64,000 bases of DNA from Mesorhizobium sp. AR02 (GCF_024746835.1 NZ_CP080531.1:7026001-7090000); one strand, 5' to 3'; positions 15,375 through 24,818 are shown, numbered from the stretch's first letter. Translations and numbers: made by a program. The notes: generated by a model not told the origin, from the sequence alone.

Positions 15375-16679
15375 GTGAACGCAACCGGTCAGTCCGCAGT
15401 CTTCGGTAGGCGCAAGGAACCTCACACGGTCATCATCGCCCGCGGCAACGAGATCAGGCATTTCACGATCCGGCCATGGCTCGCGGCATTCATCGGTTCA
15501 GCACTCGCCGCCATTGCCATCGGCTACCTCCTGGCCACGTCCTATCTCGTTTTGCGCGACGACCTGATCGGCGCCACCACCGCGCGCCAGGCGCGCATGC
15601 AGCAGGCCTACGAAGACCGCATTTCAGCACTTCGCGCCCAGGTCGACCGCATCACCAGCCGCCAGCTGCTCGACCAGCAATTGATGGAAACCAAGGTCAG
15701 CGAACTGCTTGAACGCCAGACGCAGCTCAGCCAGCGTCACGGCCGTCTCGGCCCGCTGCTCGAACGTGCAGAGAATGACGTCGGAACGGTGCCCACTGAG
15801 GATCCGGCAGCGGCTACCAAGCCTGACAAGCACGCCGAGGTGACCGGCAGCATCAGCCAGCCGGCGCAGAACTACGCGGTGGCCAGCCTGAGCGCCGACC
15901 TTGGCGCCGCCGACACCAGGCCGTTCTCCTTGTGGTCGACCCGCACCGACCCGCTGCCCAGCGATTCCGCCGCCGATCGCGCCGACAGGCTGTTCGTGTC
16001 GATCAACCAGTCGCTGAAATCGATCGAGAACGAACAACTCACCCGCATCAGCACGCTCGCGGACAATGCCTACAAGAGCGCCGATGCCATCCAGCAGGTG
16101 CTGCAGGCGGCCGGCCTGCCGGTCGACAGCGATTTCGGCAAGAACGAAAGCGATGTCGGCGGACCGCTGATCCCGCTCGACAGTTCGATGATGTTCGACA
16201 GCAAGGTCAAGGAACTGGACGAAGCCCTGGACACGCTCGACCATCTCAAGAAGGAAGCGCGCCGGCTGCCGCTTGCCAACCCTGCCCCCGGCCACTCCGT
16301 CACCAGCCCGTTCGGGGTGCGCACCGATCCTATCCTCGGCACCGCCGCGCTGCATTCGGGCATGGACTTCAGGGCCCCCATCGGCATGGACGCAAAGGTC
16401 ACGGCGCCCGGAATCGTCACCAAGGCCGGCTGGAATGGCGGCTATGGCCGCATGGTCGAGGTCGATCACGGCAATGGCTTTGCGACGCGCTACGGGCACC
16501 TCAGCGAAATCGACGTGACCGTGGGCGAGAAGCTGGACGCCGGCGCCATCATCGGCAAGACCGGCAGCAGCGGCCGCTCGACCGGCCCGCATCTGCATTA
16601 TGAAGTGCGCCACAATGGCGAAGCGATCGATCCCTTGCGCTTCCTCACCGTCGGCAAGAAGGTCGCCCAGTATCTCTGA
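15375..16679 (+). CDS. Membrane-anchored M23 family peptidase
   Basis: 434 aa from a GTG. A cytoplasmic lead of about 35 residues is followed by one membrane helix (WLAAFIGSALAAIAIGYLLA), a periplasmic coiled coil (about residues 75-135), a linker, and a C-terminal LytM/M23 domain. Zinc ligands are intact: HSGMDF, the conserved RYGHLSEI block and HLHYEVRHNG. M23 enzymes cleave peptidoglycan cross-bridges; this architecture resembles rhizobial polar-growth factors such as RgsM and NlpD/MepM-like proteins. It acts in the periplasm, probably in growth or division. It is monocistronic by layout. Confidence 0.92.
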   Translation: MNATGQSAVFGRRKEPHTVIIARGNEIRHFTIRPWLAAFIGSALAAIAIGYLLATSYLVLRDDLIGATTARQARMQQAYEDRISALRAQVDRITSRQLLDQQLMETKVSELLERQTQLSQRHGRLGPLLERAENDVGTVPTEDPAAATKPDKHAEVTGSISQPAQNYAVASLSADLGAADTRPFSLWSTRTDPLPSDSAADRADRLFVSINQSLKSIENEQLTRISTLADNAYKSADAIQQVLQAAGLPVDSDFGKNESDVGGPLIPLDSSMMFDSKVKELDEALDTLDHLKKEARRLPLANPAPGHSVTSPFGVRTDPILGTAALHSGMDFRAPIGMDAKVTAPGIVTKAGWNGGYGRMVEVDHGNGFATRYGHLSEIDVTVGEKLDAGAIIGKTGSSGRSTGPHLHYEVRHNGEAIDPLRFLTVGKKVAQYL

Positions 16680-16889
16680 GGCGCGCCCGTCCTGACCTGA
16701 TTGGCACCAATACCTCTCAAACCCAATCTGCCCCGCTTTGCAAGCAATCCGGATCTGGGGTCATCGCTATCCGTGCTGGCCTCGACTGCCAGCCGGCGGC
16801 TTCGGCTCCTGCCTGAGCAGCGACCTCGCCGGCACCTCACCCCAACGCGCTGGCAAGCGACTTGTCCACGGCCGTTCGGCCTGCCGGTG

Positions 16890-16925
16890 TTGACACAATT
16901 CCAGTTGTAGGATGATATGTATAAC
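16890..16925 (+). promoter_or_regulatory. Candidate sigma-70 promoter with overlapping operator
   Basis: TTGACA at 16890-16895 is followed after 17 bases by TGATAT (16913-16918). The -10 box is weak. An imperfect inverted repeat GTTGTA (16904-16909) / TATAAC (16920-16925) overlaps it, as expected for a GntR/FadR operator. The regulator encoded at 18393 is the obvious candidate. If this promoter is right, the FAD oxidase starts at 16957 rather than at the upstream ATG 16912. Confidence 0.4.
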
Positions 16926-16956
16926 CATACGCCACAACACCAGCGCCAATCCGATA

Positions 16957-18396
16957 ATGACCATTCACGGCATTTCGCCTGACGTCCTTGCCGCCCTGGA
17001 GCATCTCCTGGGGCAAGGCGGTGTGGCCGCCGATGCGGCTAACATGGCGAAATACCTCGTGGACTGGTCCGGCGATCATCATGGCGGCGCCCTTGCCGTG
17101 CTGAAACCAGCATCGGTCGCCGAGGTCCAGGCCGCGGTTCAGCTGTGCGGCTCGCTCGGGCTGGCGATGATCCCGCAAGGCGGCAACACCGGGCTTGTCG
17201 CGGGCGCGATCGACATCGGCACGGCTCCCGGCGCGGTGGTGATCAGCCTAGAGCGGCTGAACAGGATCCGCTCTGTCGATGCTGACAATTTCATGCTGCA
17301 GGCCGATGCCGGCTGCATCCTGCAACACATCAAGGATGCCGCCGAAGAGCAGGACTGCCTGTTTCCGATGGCGCTCGGCGCACAAGGCAGCTGTCAGATC
17401 GGCGGCAACGCTTCCAGCAATGCCGGCGGCGTCAATGTGCTGCGCTACGGAATGGCCCGCGACCTCATTGTCGGCCTGGAGGTGGTGCTGCCGGACGGCG
17501 CGTTGTGGAGCGGCTTTTCCGGCCTGCGCAAGGACAATCGCGGCTATGATGTGAAGCAGCTTTTCATCGGCGCCGAGGGGACGCTGGGCATCATCACTGG
17601 CGTCGAGGTCAAGCTGTTTCCGAAACCGGGCCGTGTCGAAACCGCCTATCTGGGCCTTCCTTCATTTGAAGCGGCGATAGCTCTGTTCAGACAAGCCCGA
17701 CGCAGATGCTCTGATCTGATATCCGCCTTCGAGATCATCGGCGCGGAATGCATGGAGCTGGCGCGCCTCGTCGACTCGAACATCGTCGCGCCGGTTACAG
17801 CCCCTGTTCATGTGCTGATCGAATTGTCGTCGAGTGCCGCCATCGACCTGCGCGCGCTGCTGATGGATTTCCTTGCCGGCACAATGGAAGAAAAATTGGT
17901 CACCGACGCCGTCCTGGCCGAAAGCGGCGCACAAGCCAAGGCATTCTGGGCCATTCGCGAAGGGCTGGTCGAGGGCCAGACCAAGCGCGGCTACCATGTG
18001 CGCACCGATCTGTCGGTGCGTATCTCCGACATCCCCGCACTGATCGCCCAGGCCCGCGATTTTGTCGCAATGGAACATCCGGGCTGGATTTCCCAGGCCT
18101 ACGGTCATGCTGGCGACGGCAACATCCATTTCAACGTCCTGCCGCCGCTCGACCTCGCCGAGCCCGACGCCCGAGCCAAGGGCGCCGCCATCACCGCCGA
18201 GTTGTACGACATCGTCAACGCACTCGGCGGCTCGATCAGCGCCGAGCACGGCATCGGGCGGACCCGCCAGCGCGTCTATTGGGCTGGAATGTTACCAGTC
18301 CAGCGCCGGCTCGTCAGCACGCTGAAAGACGCTCTCGATCCGAACAAGCTTATGAACCCCGGCTGCCTCTTTCCCGCGACGGAGACTTTTTCATGA
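16957..18396 (+). CDS. FAD-linked oxidase (D-2-hydroxyacid dehydrogenase, GlcD-like)
   Basis: 479 aa from ATG 16957 (MTIHGISPDV); an upstream ATG at 16912 would add 15 residues. The N-terminal FAD domain of the PCMH/VAO type is clear: PQGGNTGLVAGA binds the pyrophosphate, and GGNASSNAGGVNVLRYG follows. The C-terminal FAD-oxidase domain carries YGHAGDGNIHFNV and SAEHGIGRTR. Relatives oxidise D-lactate, glycolate or D-2-hydroxyglutarate and pass electrons to the respiratory chain. Overlap (ATGA) with the GntR regulator and downstream VOC and ABC genes suggests the substrate is a 2-hydroxyacid released from an imported nutrient. Confidence 0.9.
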   Translation: MTIHGISPDVLAALEHLLGQGGVAADAANMAKYLVDWSGDHHGGALAVLKPASVAEVQAAVQLCGSLGLAMIPQGGNTGLVAGAIDIGTAPGAVVISLERLNRIRSVDADNFMLQADAGCILQHIKDAAEEQDCLFPMALGAQGSCQIGGNASSNAGGVNVLRYGMARDLIVGLEVVLPDGALWSGFSGLRKDNRGYDVKQLFIGAEGTLGIITGVEVKLFPKPGRVETAYLGLPSFEAAIALFRQARRRCSDLISAFEIIGAECMELARLVDSNIVAPVTAPVHVLIELSSSAAIDLRALLMDFLAGTMEEKLVTDAVLAESGAQAKAFWAIREGLVEGQTKRGYHVRTDLSVRISDIPALIAQARDFVAMEHPGWISQAYGHAGDGNIHFNVLPPLDLAEPDARAKGAAITAELYDIVNALGGSISAEHGIGRTRQRVYWAGMLPVQRRLVSTLKDALDPNKLMNPGCLFPATETFS

Positions 18397-19136
18397 AACA
18401 ACGACTGGCCGCCATCGGCACTGTCGAGGCGCTGCCGCATCGGGTCGCCGCGTTCCTCAGCCGCGAGATCGAGTCCGGCGACCTCAACCCCGGCAGCCTG
18501 CTGCCGACGGAGCAGCAGCTGTCCGAAAAATTCGGCGTCAGCCGCAACGTGGTGCGCGAGGCAATCGCGCAACTGCGCGCCGACGGCATGGTGGAGGCAC
18601 GGCAAGGCATCGGCTCCTTCGTCCTGGCGCCGGAGCAACGCGCGGCGATCCGCATCGACCGCGAGACGCTGAAGGAGGGGCAGAACATGGAGCGGCTCTT
18701 CGAGCTGCGCTGCATCCTCGAGGCCGAATCTGCGGCACTTGCCGCCGAGCGCCGCGAGCAGGAGCATCTCGACGCCATCAAGGCAGCACTTGACCGCATG
18801 AGCGGCGAGGAACGCTGGGAGGACGGCAGCATCGACGCCGACCTTTTGTTTCATCGCGAAATCGCCCGGGCGACGGGCAACAGCTACATCCACACCTTCA
18901 TTTCCTTCGTCTGCGAGCAGATCCGCCGCTCGATCTATTACGCACGGCAGACCAACCCCTTGCACGATCTGGTGGAAGTCAATGTCGGCGAGCACGTGCG
19001 CATCTACGAGGCGCTGGTCGCTGGCGACCCGGCTAAAGCCGAGGCTGCGATGCGCGCGCACATCATCGGCGCGGCCAACCGTGTCGGCGTCAAGCTGCCT
19101 TCCGCGCGCGGCGAACGCACGGGCGGAGGGAAATGA
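18393..19136 (+). CDS. FadR-subfamily GntR transcriptional regulator
   Basis: 247 aa. The ATG at 18393 overlaps the stop of the oxidase gene and has GGAG eight bases upstream; the longer frame beginning at 17748 has no domain. The winged helix-turn-helix is at about residues 12-75 (SLLPTEQQLSEKFGVSRNV, then VEARQGIGSFV). The FCD effector domain follows, with likely metal-ligand residues (LLFHREIARATGN; HVRIYEALVAGD). FadR-type regulators usually respond to organic acids and often repress their own operon. The inverted repeat at 16904-16925 is the natural candidate site. Confidence 0.93.
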   Translation: MKQRLAAIGTVEALPHRVAAFLSREIESGDLNPGSLLPTEQQLSEKFGVSRNVVREAIAQLRADGMVEARQGIGSFVLAPEQRAAIRIDRETLKEGQNMERLFELRCILEAESAALAAERREQEHLDAIKAALDRMSGEERWEDGSIDADLLFHREIARATGNSYIHTFISFVCEQIRRSIYYARQTNPLHDLVEVNVGEHVRIYEALVAGDPAKAEAAMRAHIIGAANRVGVKLPSARGERTGGGK

Positions 19137-19576
19137 GCATGGCCATCGCAAGCCTTACCCGCATCTCCGATGTCTGCCTTCTCGTCGAGGATATCGAGCG
19201 GACGGTGGATTTCTATGTCGACAAGCTCGGCTTCCGCCTGCGCCGCCGCGCCGAGGGTTTCGCCGACTTTCACAGCGAGGGCGTGACACTGGCCGCCTGG
19301 GAGATCGACCATATCAGCCGGCATACCGGCGTATCCAAACTGAGGTCGCCGCGCCATGCGCACAAGGTCTGCGTCGCCGTCCAGCTCAATGCACCTGACG
19401 AGATCGACCGGTTGCATGCCGAGCTGACGGCCAAGGGCGTGCCGTTTTATGGCCCGCCGGAAAACTATGTCTGGAATGCGCGCTGCGCCTATTTCACCGA
19501 CCCGGACGACACGCTTTGGGAACTCTACGCCTGGCTCGACGGCGGCCCCGGCGACTACCACGACGAACAGCCGTAG
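19133..19576 (+). CDS. VOC (glyoxalase/bleomycin resistance) family protein
   Basis: 147 aa, with its start overlapping the GntR stop (ATGA). The vicinal-oxygen-chelate fold shows as two beta-alpha-beta halves: RISDVCLLVEDIERTVDFY and HKVCVAVQ...DEIDRLHAELTAKG, ending with YFTDPDDTLWELY, whose Glu is a usual metal ligand. Possible activities include isomerase, dioxygenase or lyase on a small organic acid. In this operon it probably works on the same substrate as the FAD oxidase. No specific activity can be assigned. Confidence 0.85.
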   Translation: MSMAIASLTRISDVCLLVEDIERTVDFYVDKLGFRLRRRAEGFADFHSEGVTLAAWEIDHISRHTGVSKLRSPRHAHKVCVAVQLNAPDEIDRLHAELTAKGVPFYGPPENYVWNARCAYFTDPDDTLWELYAWLDGGPGDYHDEQP

Positions 19577-19642
19577 ACGACACCGCGCCAAGGGAACGGC
19601 GCGCAATGAAGAGACGAGACAGTCTTGCAACAGGAGCGAAAA

Positions 19643-20689
19643 ATGAATGGGAAATACGACATGAACCGCCGCGGCTTCATGAAGTCCGGCCTGGCAGCTG
19701 TTGCCGTGGCATCGGGCGGAATGCAGCTGATGCTGACGCCGGGCGCGAAGGCCGCCGGAAGGGTCGTCATCCAGTATGACTGGCTGATGTCCAACGGCCA
19801 GATAGGCGACATCGCCGCCGTCGCCAATGGCTACTTCAAGGATGCCGGGCTCGACGTGGAATTCAGCCCCGGTGGCCCCAACGCCTCGACCGTGCCGCCA
19901 GTGATCTCGGGCGCGGCACAGCTTGGCCAATTCTCCGAAACGCCACAGCTGTTTGCCGCGCGCGCCAGCGGCGTGCCGGTGAAGATCATCGCCTGCGGCT
20001 TCCGCACCGGCCCCTATGCGCTCACCTCAAAGGCCACGAATCCAATCAAGGGCGTGGCCGACCTCAAGGGCAAGAAGATCGGCATCCAGCCGACGGCGCG
20101 TTTCGTCATGGACGAGATCCTCGCCAAGAACGGCATGAGCGCGTCCGACCTCACCGTCATCAATGTCGGCTTCGACAAGGGACCGCTGGTGCGCGGCGAT
20201 GTCGACGCCATTGGCGGCTGGATCACCAACACCCAGGCGCTGAGCGTTGTCGGCGACGACCGCATCGACCTTCTGGTGCGCGACCTCGGCTTGAATTCCT
20301 ATGCCGATGTCTATTTCGCCACCGACGCGGCGATCGAAAAAGACCCGGACACACTGGCCAAGTTCATCGGCGCGGTCGCCAAGGGCTGGGGCTGGGTGCA
20401 CGCCAACCCGCAGGAAGCGGTGAAGAAAATGGTCGCCGCCTATCCCGAAATGGACCTTGGCTGGGAAGAGAAGACCGTCAACCTCGTGCTCAAACTCTCC
20501 TTCGACGGCGCGACGGCCAAGGACGGCTGGGGCACGTTCGACCCCGCCTCGATCGAAGAGCAGCTGGCGCTCCTCGACAAGGTCGGCCAGTACCCGAACG
20601 GACGCCCGAAGGCGGCAGACGTCTACACCACCAAGATCCTCGAATTTTCGGCCGCCGACCGGCCGAAGCTCGACGCGCCCGCCGCCTGA
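19643..20689 (+). CDS. NitT/TauT-type ABC substrate-binding protein
   Basis: 348 aa from ATG 19643 with CAGGAG seven bases upstream. A Tat-like signal (MNRRGFMKSGLAAVAVA) ends near AKA, so it is periplasmic. The SsuA/NMT1-like fold is recognisable from YDWLMSNGQIGDIAAVANG (first strand and helix) and GVADLKGKKIGIQPT. Relatives bind taurine, alkanesulfonates, nitrate, thiamine precursors or aromatic acids. The following two genes provide the ATPase and permease. The ligand is unknown; the linked oxidase and VOC genes suggest an organic acid. Confidence 0.92.
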   Translation: MNGKYDMNRRGFMKSGLAAVAVASGGMQLMLTPGAKAAGRVVIQYDWLMSNGQIGDIAAVANGYFKDAGLDVEFSPGGPNASTVPPVISGAAQLGQFSETPQLFAARASGVPVKIIACGFRTGPYALTSKATNPIKGVADLKGKKIGIQPTARFVMDEILAKNGMSASDLTVINVGFDKGPLVRGDVDAIGGWITNTQALSVVGDDRIDLLVRDLGLNSYADVYFATDAAIEKDPDTLAKFIGAVAKGWGWVHANPQEAVKKMVAAYPEMDLGWEEKTVNLVLKLSFDGATAKDGWGTFDPASIEEQLALLDKVGQYPNGRPKAADVYTTKILEFSAADRPKLDAPAA

Positions 20690-21462
20690 TGGCGAGCGCG
20701 ATCGAAGCCAGCAGGTTGGATGTCGGCTATGGCGGCCGCCAGGCGGCCGTCAAGGTGCTTTCCGGCCTCGACCTCACCGTCGAGGCCGGCTCCTTCCTGT
20801 CGATCCTCGGGCCGTCCGGCTGCGGCAAGTCGACCTTGTTGCGCGTGGTCGCCGACCTGCTTGATCCGCTCGGCGGCACGATCAGCGTGCTTGGCGACAC
20901 GCCGCATGCGGTGCGCTCGCGCCGCGATGTCGGCTTCGTCTTCCAGGATTCGACCCTGCTGCCCTGGCGCACCGTGCGCGACAATGTCCGCCTGCCGCTT
21001 GGTGTCGGGCAAGGCAGCCTGACGCGCAAAATCGAGGACCGCAGCGAGGAATTGCTGGAGCTGATGGGCCTTGCCGGCTTCGGCGAACGCCTGCCCCACC
21101 AGCTGTCCGGCGGCCAGCGCCAACGTGTGGCGATCGCCCGCGCCTTGCTTGGCCAGCCGAAGCTGCTGCTCATGGACGAACCGTTCGGGGCGCTCGACGA
21201 AATCACCCGCGACCGGCTCAACGACGAGCTTCTCAACCTGTGGCGGCGCACCGGCACGACGATCCTGTTCGTCACCCATTCGATCGCCGAAGCCGCCTAT
21301 CTCGGCGAACGGGTCATCGTTCTCGCCGCCAACCCAGGGCGGCTGATCAAGGATCTGGACCTGCGGCCGCTCAAGCAGGACGGCAACCGCTGTTCGCGCG
21401 AAGACCCGGCGATCGTCACCGCCATGGCGGAGCTGCGGACCGCGCTGGAGCAGGCCTCATGA
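20689..21462 (+). CDS. NitT/TauT-type ABC transporter ATPase
   Basis: 257 aa. The start overlaps the preceding stop by one base (TGATG). Walker A is GPSGCGKST, the Q-loop VFQDSTLLPW, the signature LSGGQRQRVAIARAL, Walker B LLLMDEPFGALDE and the H-loop FVTHSIAEA: a complete, functional ATPase of the SsuB/TauB group. It energises the importer formed with the permease at 21459-22214 on the inner face of the membrane. Confidence 0.95.
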   Translation: MASAIEASRLDVGYGGRQAAVKVLSGLDLTVEAGSFLSILGPSGCGKSTLLRVVADLLDPLGGTISVLGDTPHAVRSRRDVGFVFQDSTLLPWRTVRDNVRLPLGVGQGSLTRKIEDRSEELLELMGLAGFGERLPHQLSGGQRQRVAIARALLGQPKLLLMDEPFGALDEITRDRLNDELLNLWRRTGTTILFVTHSIAEAAYLGERVIVLAANPGRLIKDLDLRPLKQDGNRCSREDPAIVTAMAELRTALEQAS

Positions 21463-22214
21463 GGCCCGCACCGCTCTCGCCGCAAATGGCAATAGCCCTG
21501 CCCGTTCTCGGCGCGGCGTCGCTGCTTCTCGCCTGGCAGTATCTGCTGCCGCTGCTCGGCGTGCCGGCCTATATCGTGCCGACCCCGACCGCCATATCAG
21601 GCGTCTTCCAGAAGAATTTCGCACTGCTCATGGACAATCTCAGGCCGACGCTGATCGAGGCGCTGGCCGGCTTCGTCATCGGCAATCTGGCCGCCGTGCT
21701 GCTGGCCGTTCTGTTCGTGCACAACCGCATCCTGCAGGCCACCTATTTTCCGATCGTGCTGTTCTTCAACACAATTCCGATCCTGGCGCTGTCGCCGATC
21801 ATCATCCTGATCTTCGGGCTTGGTATGACGCCGAAGATCGTCATCGCAGCGGTTATCTGCTTCTTCCCGACGCTGGTGAACATGATCCGCGGCCTGGACT
21901 CAGCCAGCGACAATGAGCACGAACTGTTCCGGGTGCTGTCGGCGACACGTTCGGAGATTTTCTGGAGCCTGCGGCTGCCGCGCGCGCTGCCGATGCTGTT
22001 TTCCTCGCTCCGCATCGCGTCGGCGACGGCAGTGATCGGCGCCATCGTCGGCGAATGGATCGGCTCGGACAAGGGGCTCGGCGCGCTCATCATCCAGGCG
22101 AGTTTCAACTACCAGTCGGACCGGCTCTACGCGGCGATCGTACTGTCATCTTGCCTGTCGATCGTGCTGTTCTGCGCCGTGGTGCTGGTCGAGCGCCGGG
22201 TCATCAAATACTGA
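21459..22214 (+). CDS. NitT/TauT-type ABC transporter permease
   Basis: 251 aa from ATG 21459, overlapping the ATPase stop (ATGA). Six hydrophobic spans are visible, and the coupling motif EAA...G appears as HELFRVLSATRSEIFWSLRLPRALP with GSDKGLGALII downstream. This is the SsuC/TauC type. It ends the operon: after the TGA there are about 58 bases before the convergent M20 gene. The longer frame from 21240 is read-through into the ATPase region and is not used. Confidence 0.93.
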   Translation: MRPAPLSPQMAIALPVLGAASLLLAWQYLLPLLGVPAYIVPTPTAISGVFQKNFALLMDNLRPTLIEALAGFVIGNLAAVLLAVLFVHNRILQATYFPIVLFFNTIPILALSPIIILIFGLGMTPKIVIAAVICFFPTLVNMIRGLDSASDNEHELFRVLSATRSEIFWSLRLPRALPMLFSSLRIASATAVIGAIVGEWIGSDKGLGALIIQASFNYQSDRLYAAIVLSSCLSIVLFCAVVLVERRVIKY

Positions 22215-22272
22215 ACAGGCATTTCACCGGCTCGTGCAAGCCGTGCACGAGCCGACCTTCGGACCGTTTTGA

Positions 22273-23481
22273 TCAGTCGTTATTTTCCGTCGACAGAAAT
22301 CTGGTCGCCGCCGCAACCAGCGTGGCCGCGCCGACTTTCAAGGCGGCCTCGTCGACGCGAAATTTGGGATGGTGAAGCGGATAGACCGAGCCGACCACCT
22401 CGTTGCGGATTCCGAGGCGAATATAGACCGACGGGCGCTTCTCGCTGAAGTAGCCAAAGTCGTCCGCGATGGTCCACCCGGGCGTGTTGAGAACATTGTC
22501 GGCGCCGATACAGGTCTTGCCGCTGGCGGCGATCAGCTCCGCCATTTCGACATCGTTGATGACCCCCGGCTCACCCCTATGGATGTCGAGTTGCACACTG
22601 GCGCCGTGGCTTACGGCTATGCCCTCCAGTATTTCGCGAACGCGCCGCCAGGCCCGCTCACGGGTCGCGTCGCTGCCGCTGCGAATGGTGCCTTTCAGGG
22701 CGACCTTGCCGGCGATCACATTGTAGGCGCTGCCGCCATTGATGCCGGTGACCGATATGACCAGGGGATCGTAAGGATCGATCTCGCGCGAGACGATCTT
22801 CTGCAATTCCCCGACCATGGAGCAGGCCACGGCAATCGCATCGACGCCCTCATAGGGTTTGGCCGCGTGTGCCGCCTCGCCGATGACGATGGCATCGAAC
22901 GTATCGCACGCCAGCGTGTAGGGACCCGAGCTGACCGCAATCTTACCTGACGGCGTATAGGGGTCGACGTGAAGGCATATCGCGGCGTCGATATCGTCGA
23001 GCAGCCCCTCCTCCACCACACGTTTGCCGCCCGACGGTGAGTCCTCTTCGGCCGGCTGGAAGATCAGGCGAACGGTTCCGCCAAAATCGGCCCTTGATCG
23101 ATGCAGATGCGCGGCAACCGCGAAACCCATCGATGCGTGGGCATCGTGGCCGCAGGCATGCATCACGCCCGGATTGGTCGAAGCATAGTCGACACCGGAC
23201 TCTTCTTCGATCGGCAAGGCATCGATGTCGGCGCGAATGGCAATCTTTCGGTTCGACGGCTTGCCGGTGCCGACTATGTCCACCGCCAGGCCAAAGCCCG
23301 CGACGTCGCGAATGTCGGTTATTCCCTGCCCGGCCAGCATCTGCCTGAGATAACGCTGCGTGTCGGCTTCGCGGTTCGACAGTTCCGGATTGCGGTGCAA
23401 ATGGCGCCGGATCTCGATCATCCGATCGAGAATTCCGGCGTCGATATCGACCGCGCCGAGACTTGCAGCACCGCCTGCCAT
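22273..23481 (-). CDS. M20 family amidohydrolase/deacylase
   Basis: 402 aa from ATG 23481, favoured by TGAGG eight bases upstream; ATG 23505 is an alternative that overlaps the M24 stop. Metal ligands of the M20D amidohydrolase type are present: HACGHDAHASMG, FQPAEEDSPSGG and LHVDPYTPSG, and a final LHHPKFRVDE. Family members cleave N-acyl or amide bonds (hippuricase, IAA-amino acid hydrolase, N-acetyl-diaminopimelate deacetylase). It is coupled to the M24 gene. Together they could open an N-acyl or cyclic amide and release an amino acid. Confidence 0.92.
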   Translation of the reverse strand: MAGGAASLGAVDIDAGILDRMIEIRRHLHRNPELSNREADTQRYLRQMLAGQGITDIRDVAGFGLAVDIVGTGKPSNRKIAIRADIDALPIEEESGVDYASTNPGVMHACGHDAHASMGFAVAAHLHRSRADFGGTVRLIFQPAEEDSPSGGKRVVEEGLLDDIDAAICLHVDPYTPSGKIAVSSGPYTLACDTFDAIVIGEAAHAAKPYEGVDAIAVACSMVGELQKIVSREIDPYDPLVISVTGINGGSAYNVIAGKVALKGTIRSGSDATRERAWRRVREILEGIAVSHGASVQLDIHRGEPGVINDVEMAELIAASGKTCIGADNVLNTPGWTIADDFGYFSEKRPSVYIRLGIRNEVVGSVYPLHHPKFRVDEAALKVGAATLVAAATRFLSTENND

Positions 23482-23491
23482 GGCCGAACCC

Positions 23492-24670
23492 TCAGGATTT
23501 GACATGGATCTCTCGCGGGAACTTCGTCAGTGTCTCATGGCCGGTTTCGGTCACCAGAATGGTCTCGCTGATCTCGATGCCCCAGCCGTCCATCCACATG
23601 CCAAGGATGGAATGAACGACGTTGCCGGATTGAAGCACTGTCTTGTCACCGGGTCTCAGGCTGATCGTGTGTTCGCCCCAGTCCGGTGGATAGGCGACGC
23701 CGATGGAATAGCCGATGCGCGACTCCTTCTTCAGCCCGTAGCGCTGGATAACCTTGCGCCATGCGCCCTCGACGGCTTCGGCAGTCGTTCCCGGCCTGAT
23801 CGCGTCGAGTACCGCGTCCATGCCCTCGATCACCGCCTTTGCCGTGTCCGCGACACGCGTCGGCGTCTTGCCGAGCTGCATCGTTCTCGCCAGTCCGGCC
23901 GCGTAACGGCGGCAGACACCGGCGAGTTCCAGCGCAATCGTCTCATTGTCTCCGAACCGCCTGTCGCTCCACATGATGTGCGGGGCCGAGGCATTCTCGC
24001 CGCCGAGGATGGTCGGCGGAAGGGCCGTGATATCACCGGCGAAGTCAGGGCTGCCGGCGATCTGCGCCGCCTGGATGGCGGCGATGGCGTCGCATTCGCG
24101 CACGCCGGGCGCGATCACCTCGAAGGCCCGTGCGACGGCCGCTTCGGCCAAAGTCGAAGCCTTGCGCAGATAGGTGATTTCGGGCGCCGATTTGACCGCC
24201 CGGATCCAGTTCACCAGGAGATCGGCATCGTGCCATTTCGCATTGGGAAGTCCGGCGACCAGCCGGGCATGTGCTTTCGGCGAGAAATAATAGGCTTCGA
24301 GTTCGATGCCGATATGTCTGATACCCCAGCCCTTGGCGACGATCCAGTTCGCGATCCAGTCCATCGGATGGCGATCGGCACGCTGAACATGATCTTCCGG
24401 GAAGCCAACCACGTTCTCGGGTTTCATCCAGGCCGTCAGGAGACCACCCGCCGCATCCATGGCGCGCCCGATCCAGACCGGCTCGACCTCCTCCAAGGGG
24501 ACCAGCACCACCTGCGCCGTGTAGAACGACCAGCCATCATAGCCGGTGATGTAGTGCTGGTTGGCAACGTCGTTGACGACAAGGAGTTCGAGACCGCGCT
24601 TCGCCATCTCGGCGCGGATCTTGCGAAGCCGCTGCTGGTATTCGTCGCGGGCAAACGGCAATTCGATCAT
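23492..24670 (-). CDS. M24 family hydrolase, creatinase/ectoine hydrolase-like
   Basis: 392 aa. The N-terminal domain carries TGYDGWSFYTAQVVLVP, RHPMDW and YYFSPKAHARL, followed by LVNWIRAVKSAPEI, which closely resemble ectoine hydrolase (DoeA/EutD). The C-terminal pita-bread domain lacks the usual metal ligands: the aminopeptidase P aspartates are replaced (IALELAGVCRRYAAGLART) and the HxxGL block reads GYSIGVAYPP. That matches metal-free creatinase-type members. No EutE/DoeB-type deacetylase is adjacent; an M20 enzyme is instead. Ectoine as substrate is therefore possible, not shown. Confidence 0.82.
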   Translation of the reverse strand: MIELPFARDEYQQRLRKIRAEMAKRGLELLVVNDVANQHYITGYDGWSFYTAQVVLVPLEEVEPVWIGRAMDAAGGLLTAWMKPENVVGFPEDHVQRADRHPMDWIANWIVAKGWGIRHIGIELEAYYFSPKAHARLVAGLPNAKWHDADLLVNWIRAVKSAPEITYLRKASTLAEAAVARAFEVIAPGVRECDAIAAIQAAQIAGSPDFAGDITALPPTILGGENASAPHIMWSDRRFGDNETIALELAGVCRRYAAGLARTMQLGKTPTRVADTAKAVIEGMDAVLDAIRPGTTAEAVEGAWRKVIQRYGLKKESRIGYSIGVAYPPDWGEHTISLRPGDKTVLQSGNVVHSILGMWMDGWGIEISETILVTETGHETLTKFPREIHVKS

Positions 24671-24818
24671 CTTTGCTCCATGCTTTGTTCAACGGTTGCG
24701 AGGCTTGCCCAGCATTGAAGCGGTTTCGATAGGGCGGCAATCGGCCAAGGGCGGGACGTGAACAGGTTCTAAGCCGGATGCGACTTGCGGCTCTCCCGGA
24801 TTGGAACGCGGCTCCCGT

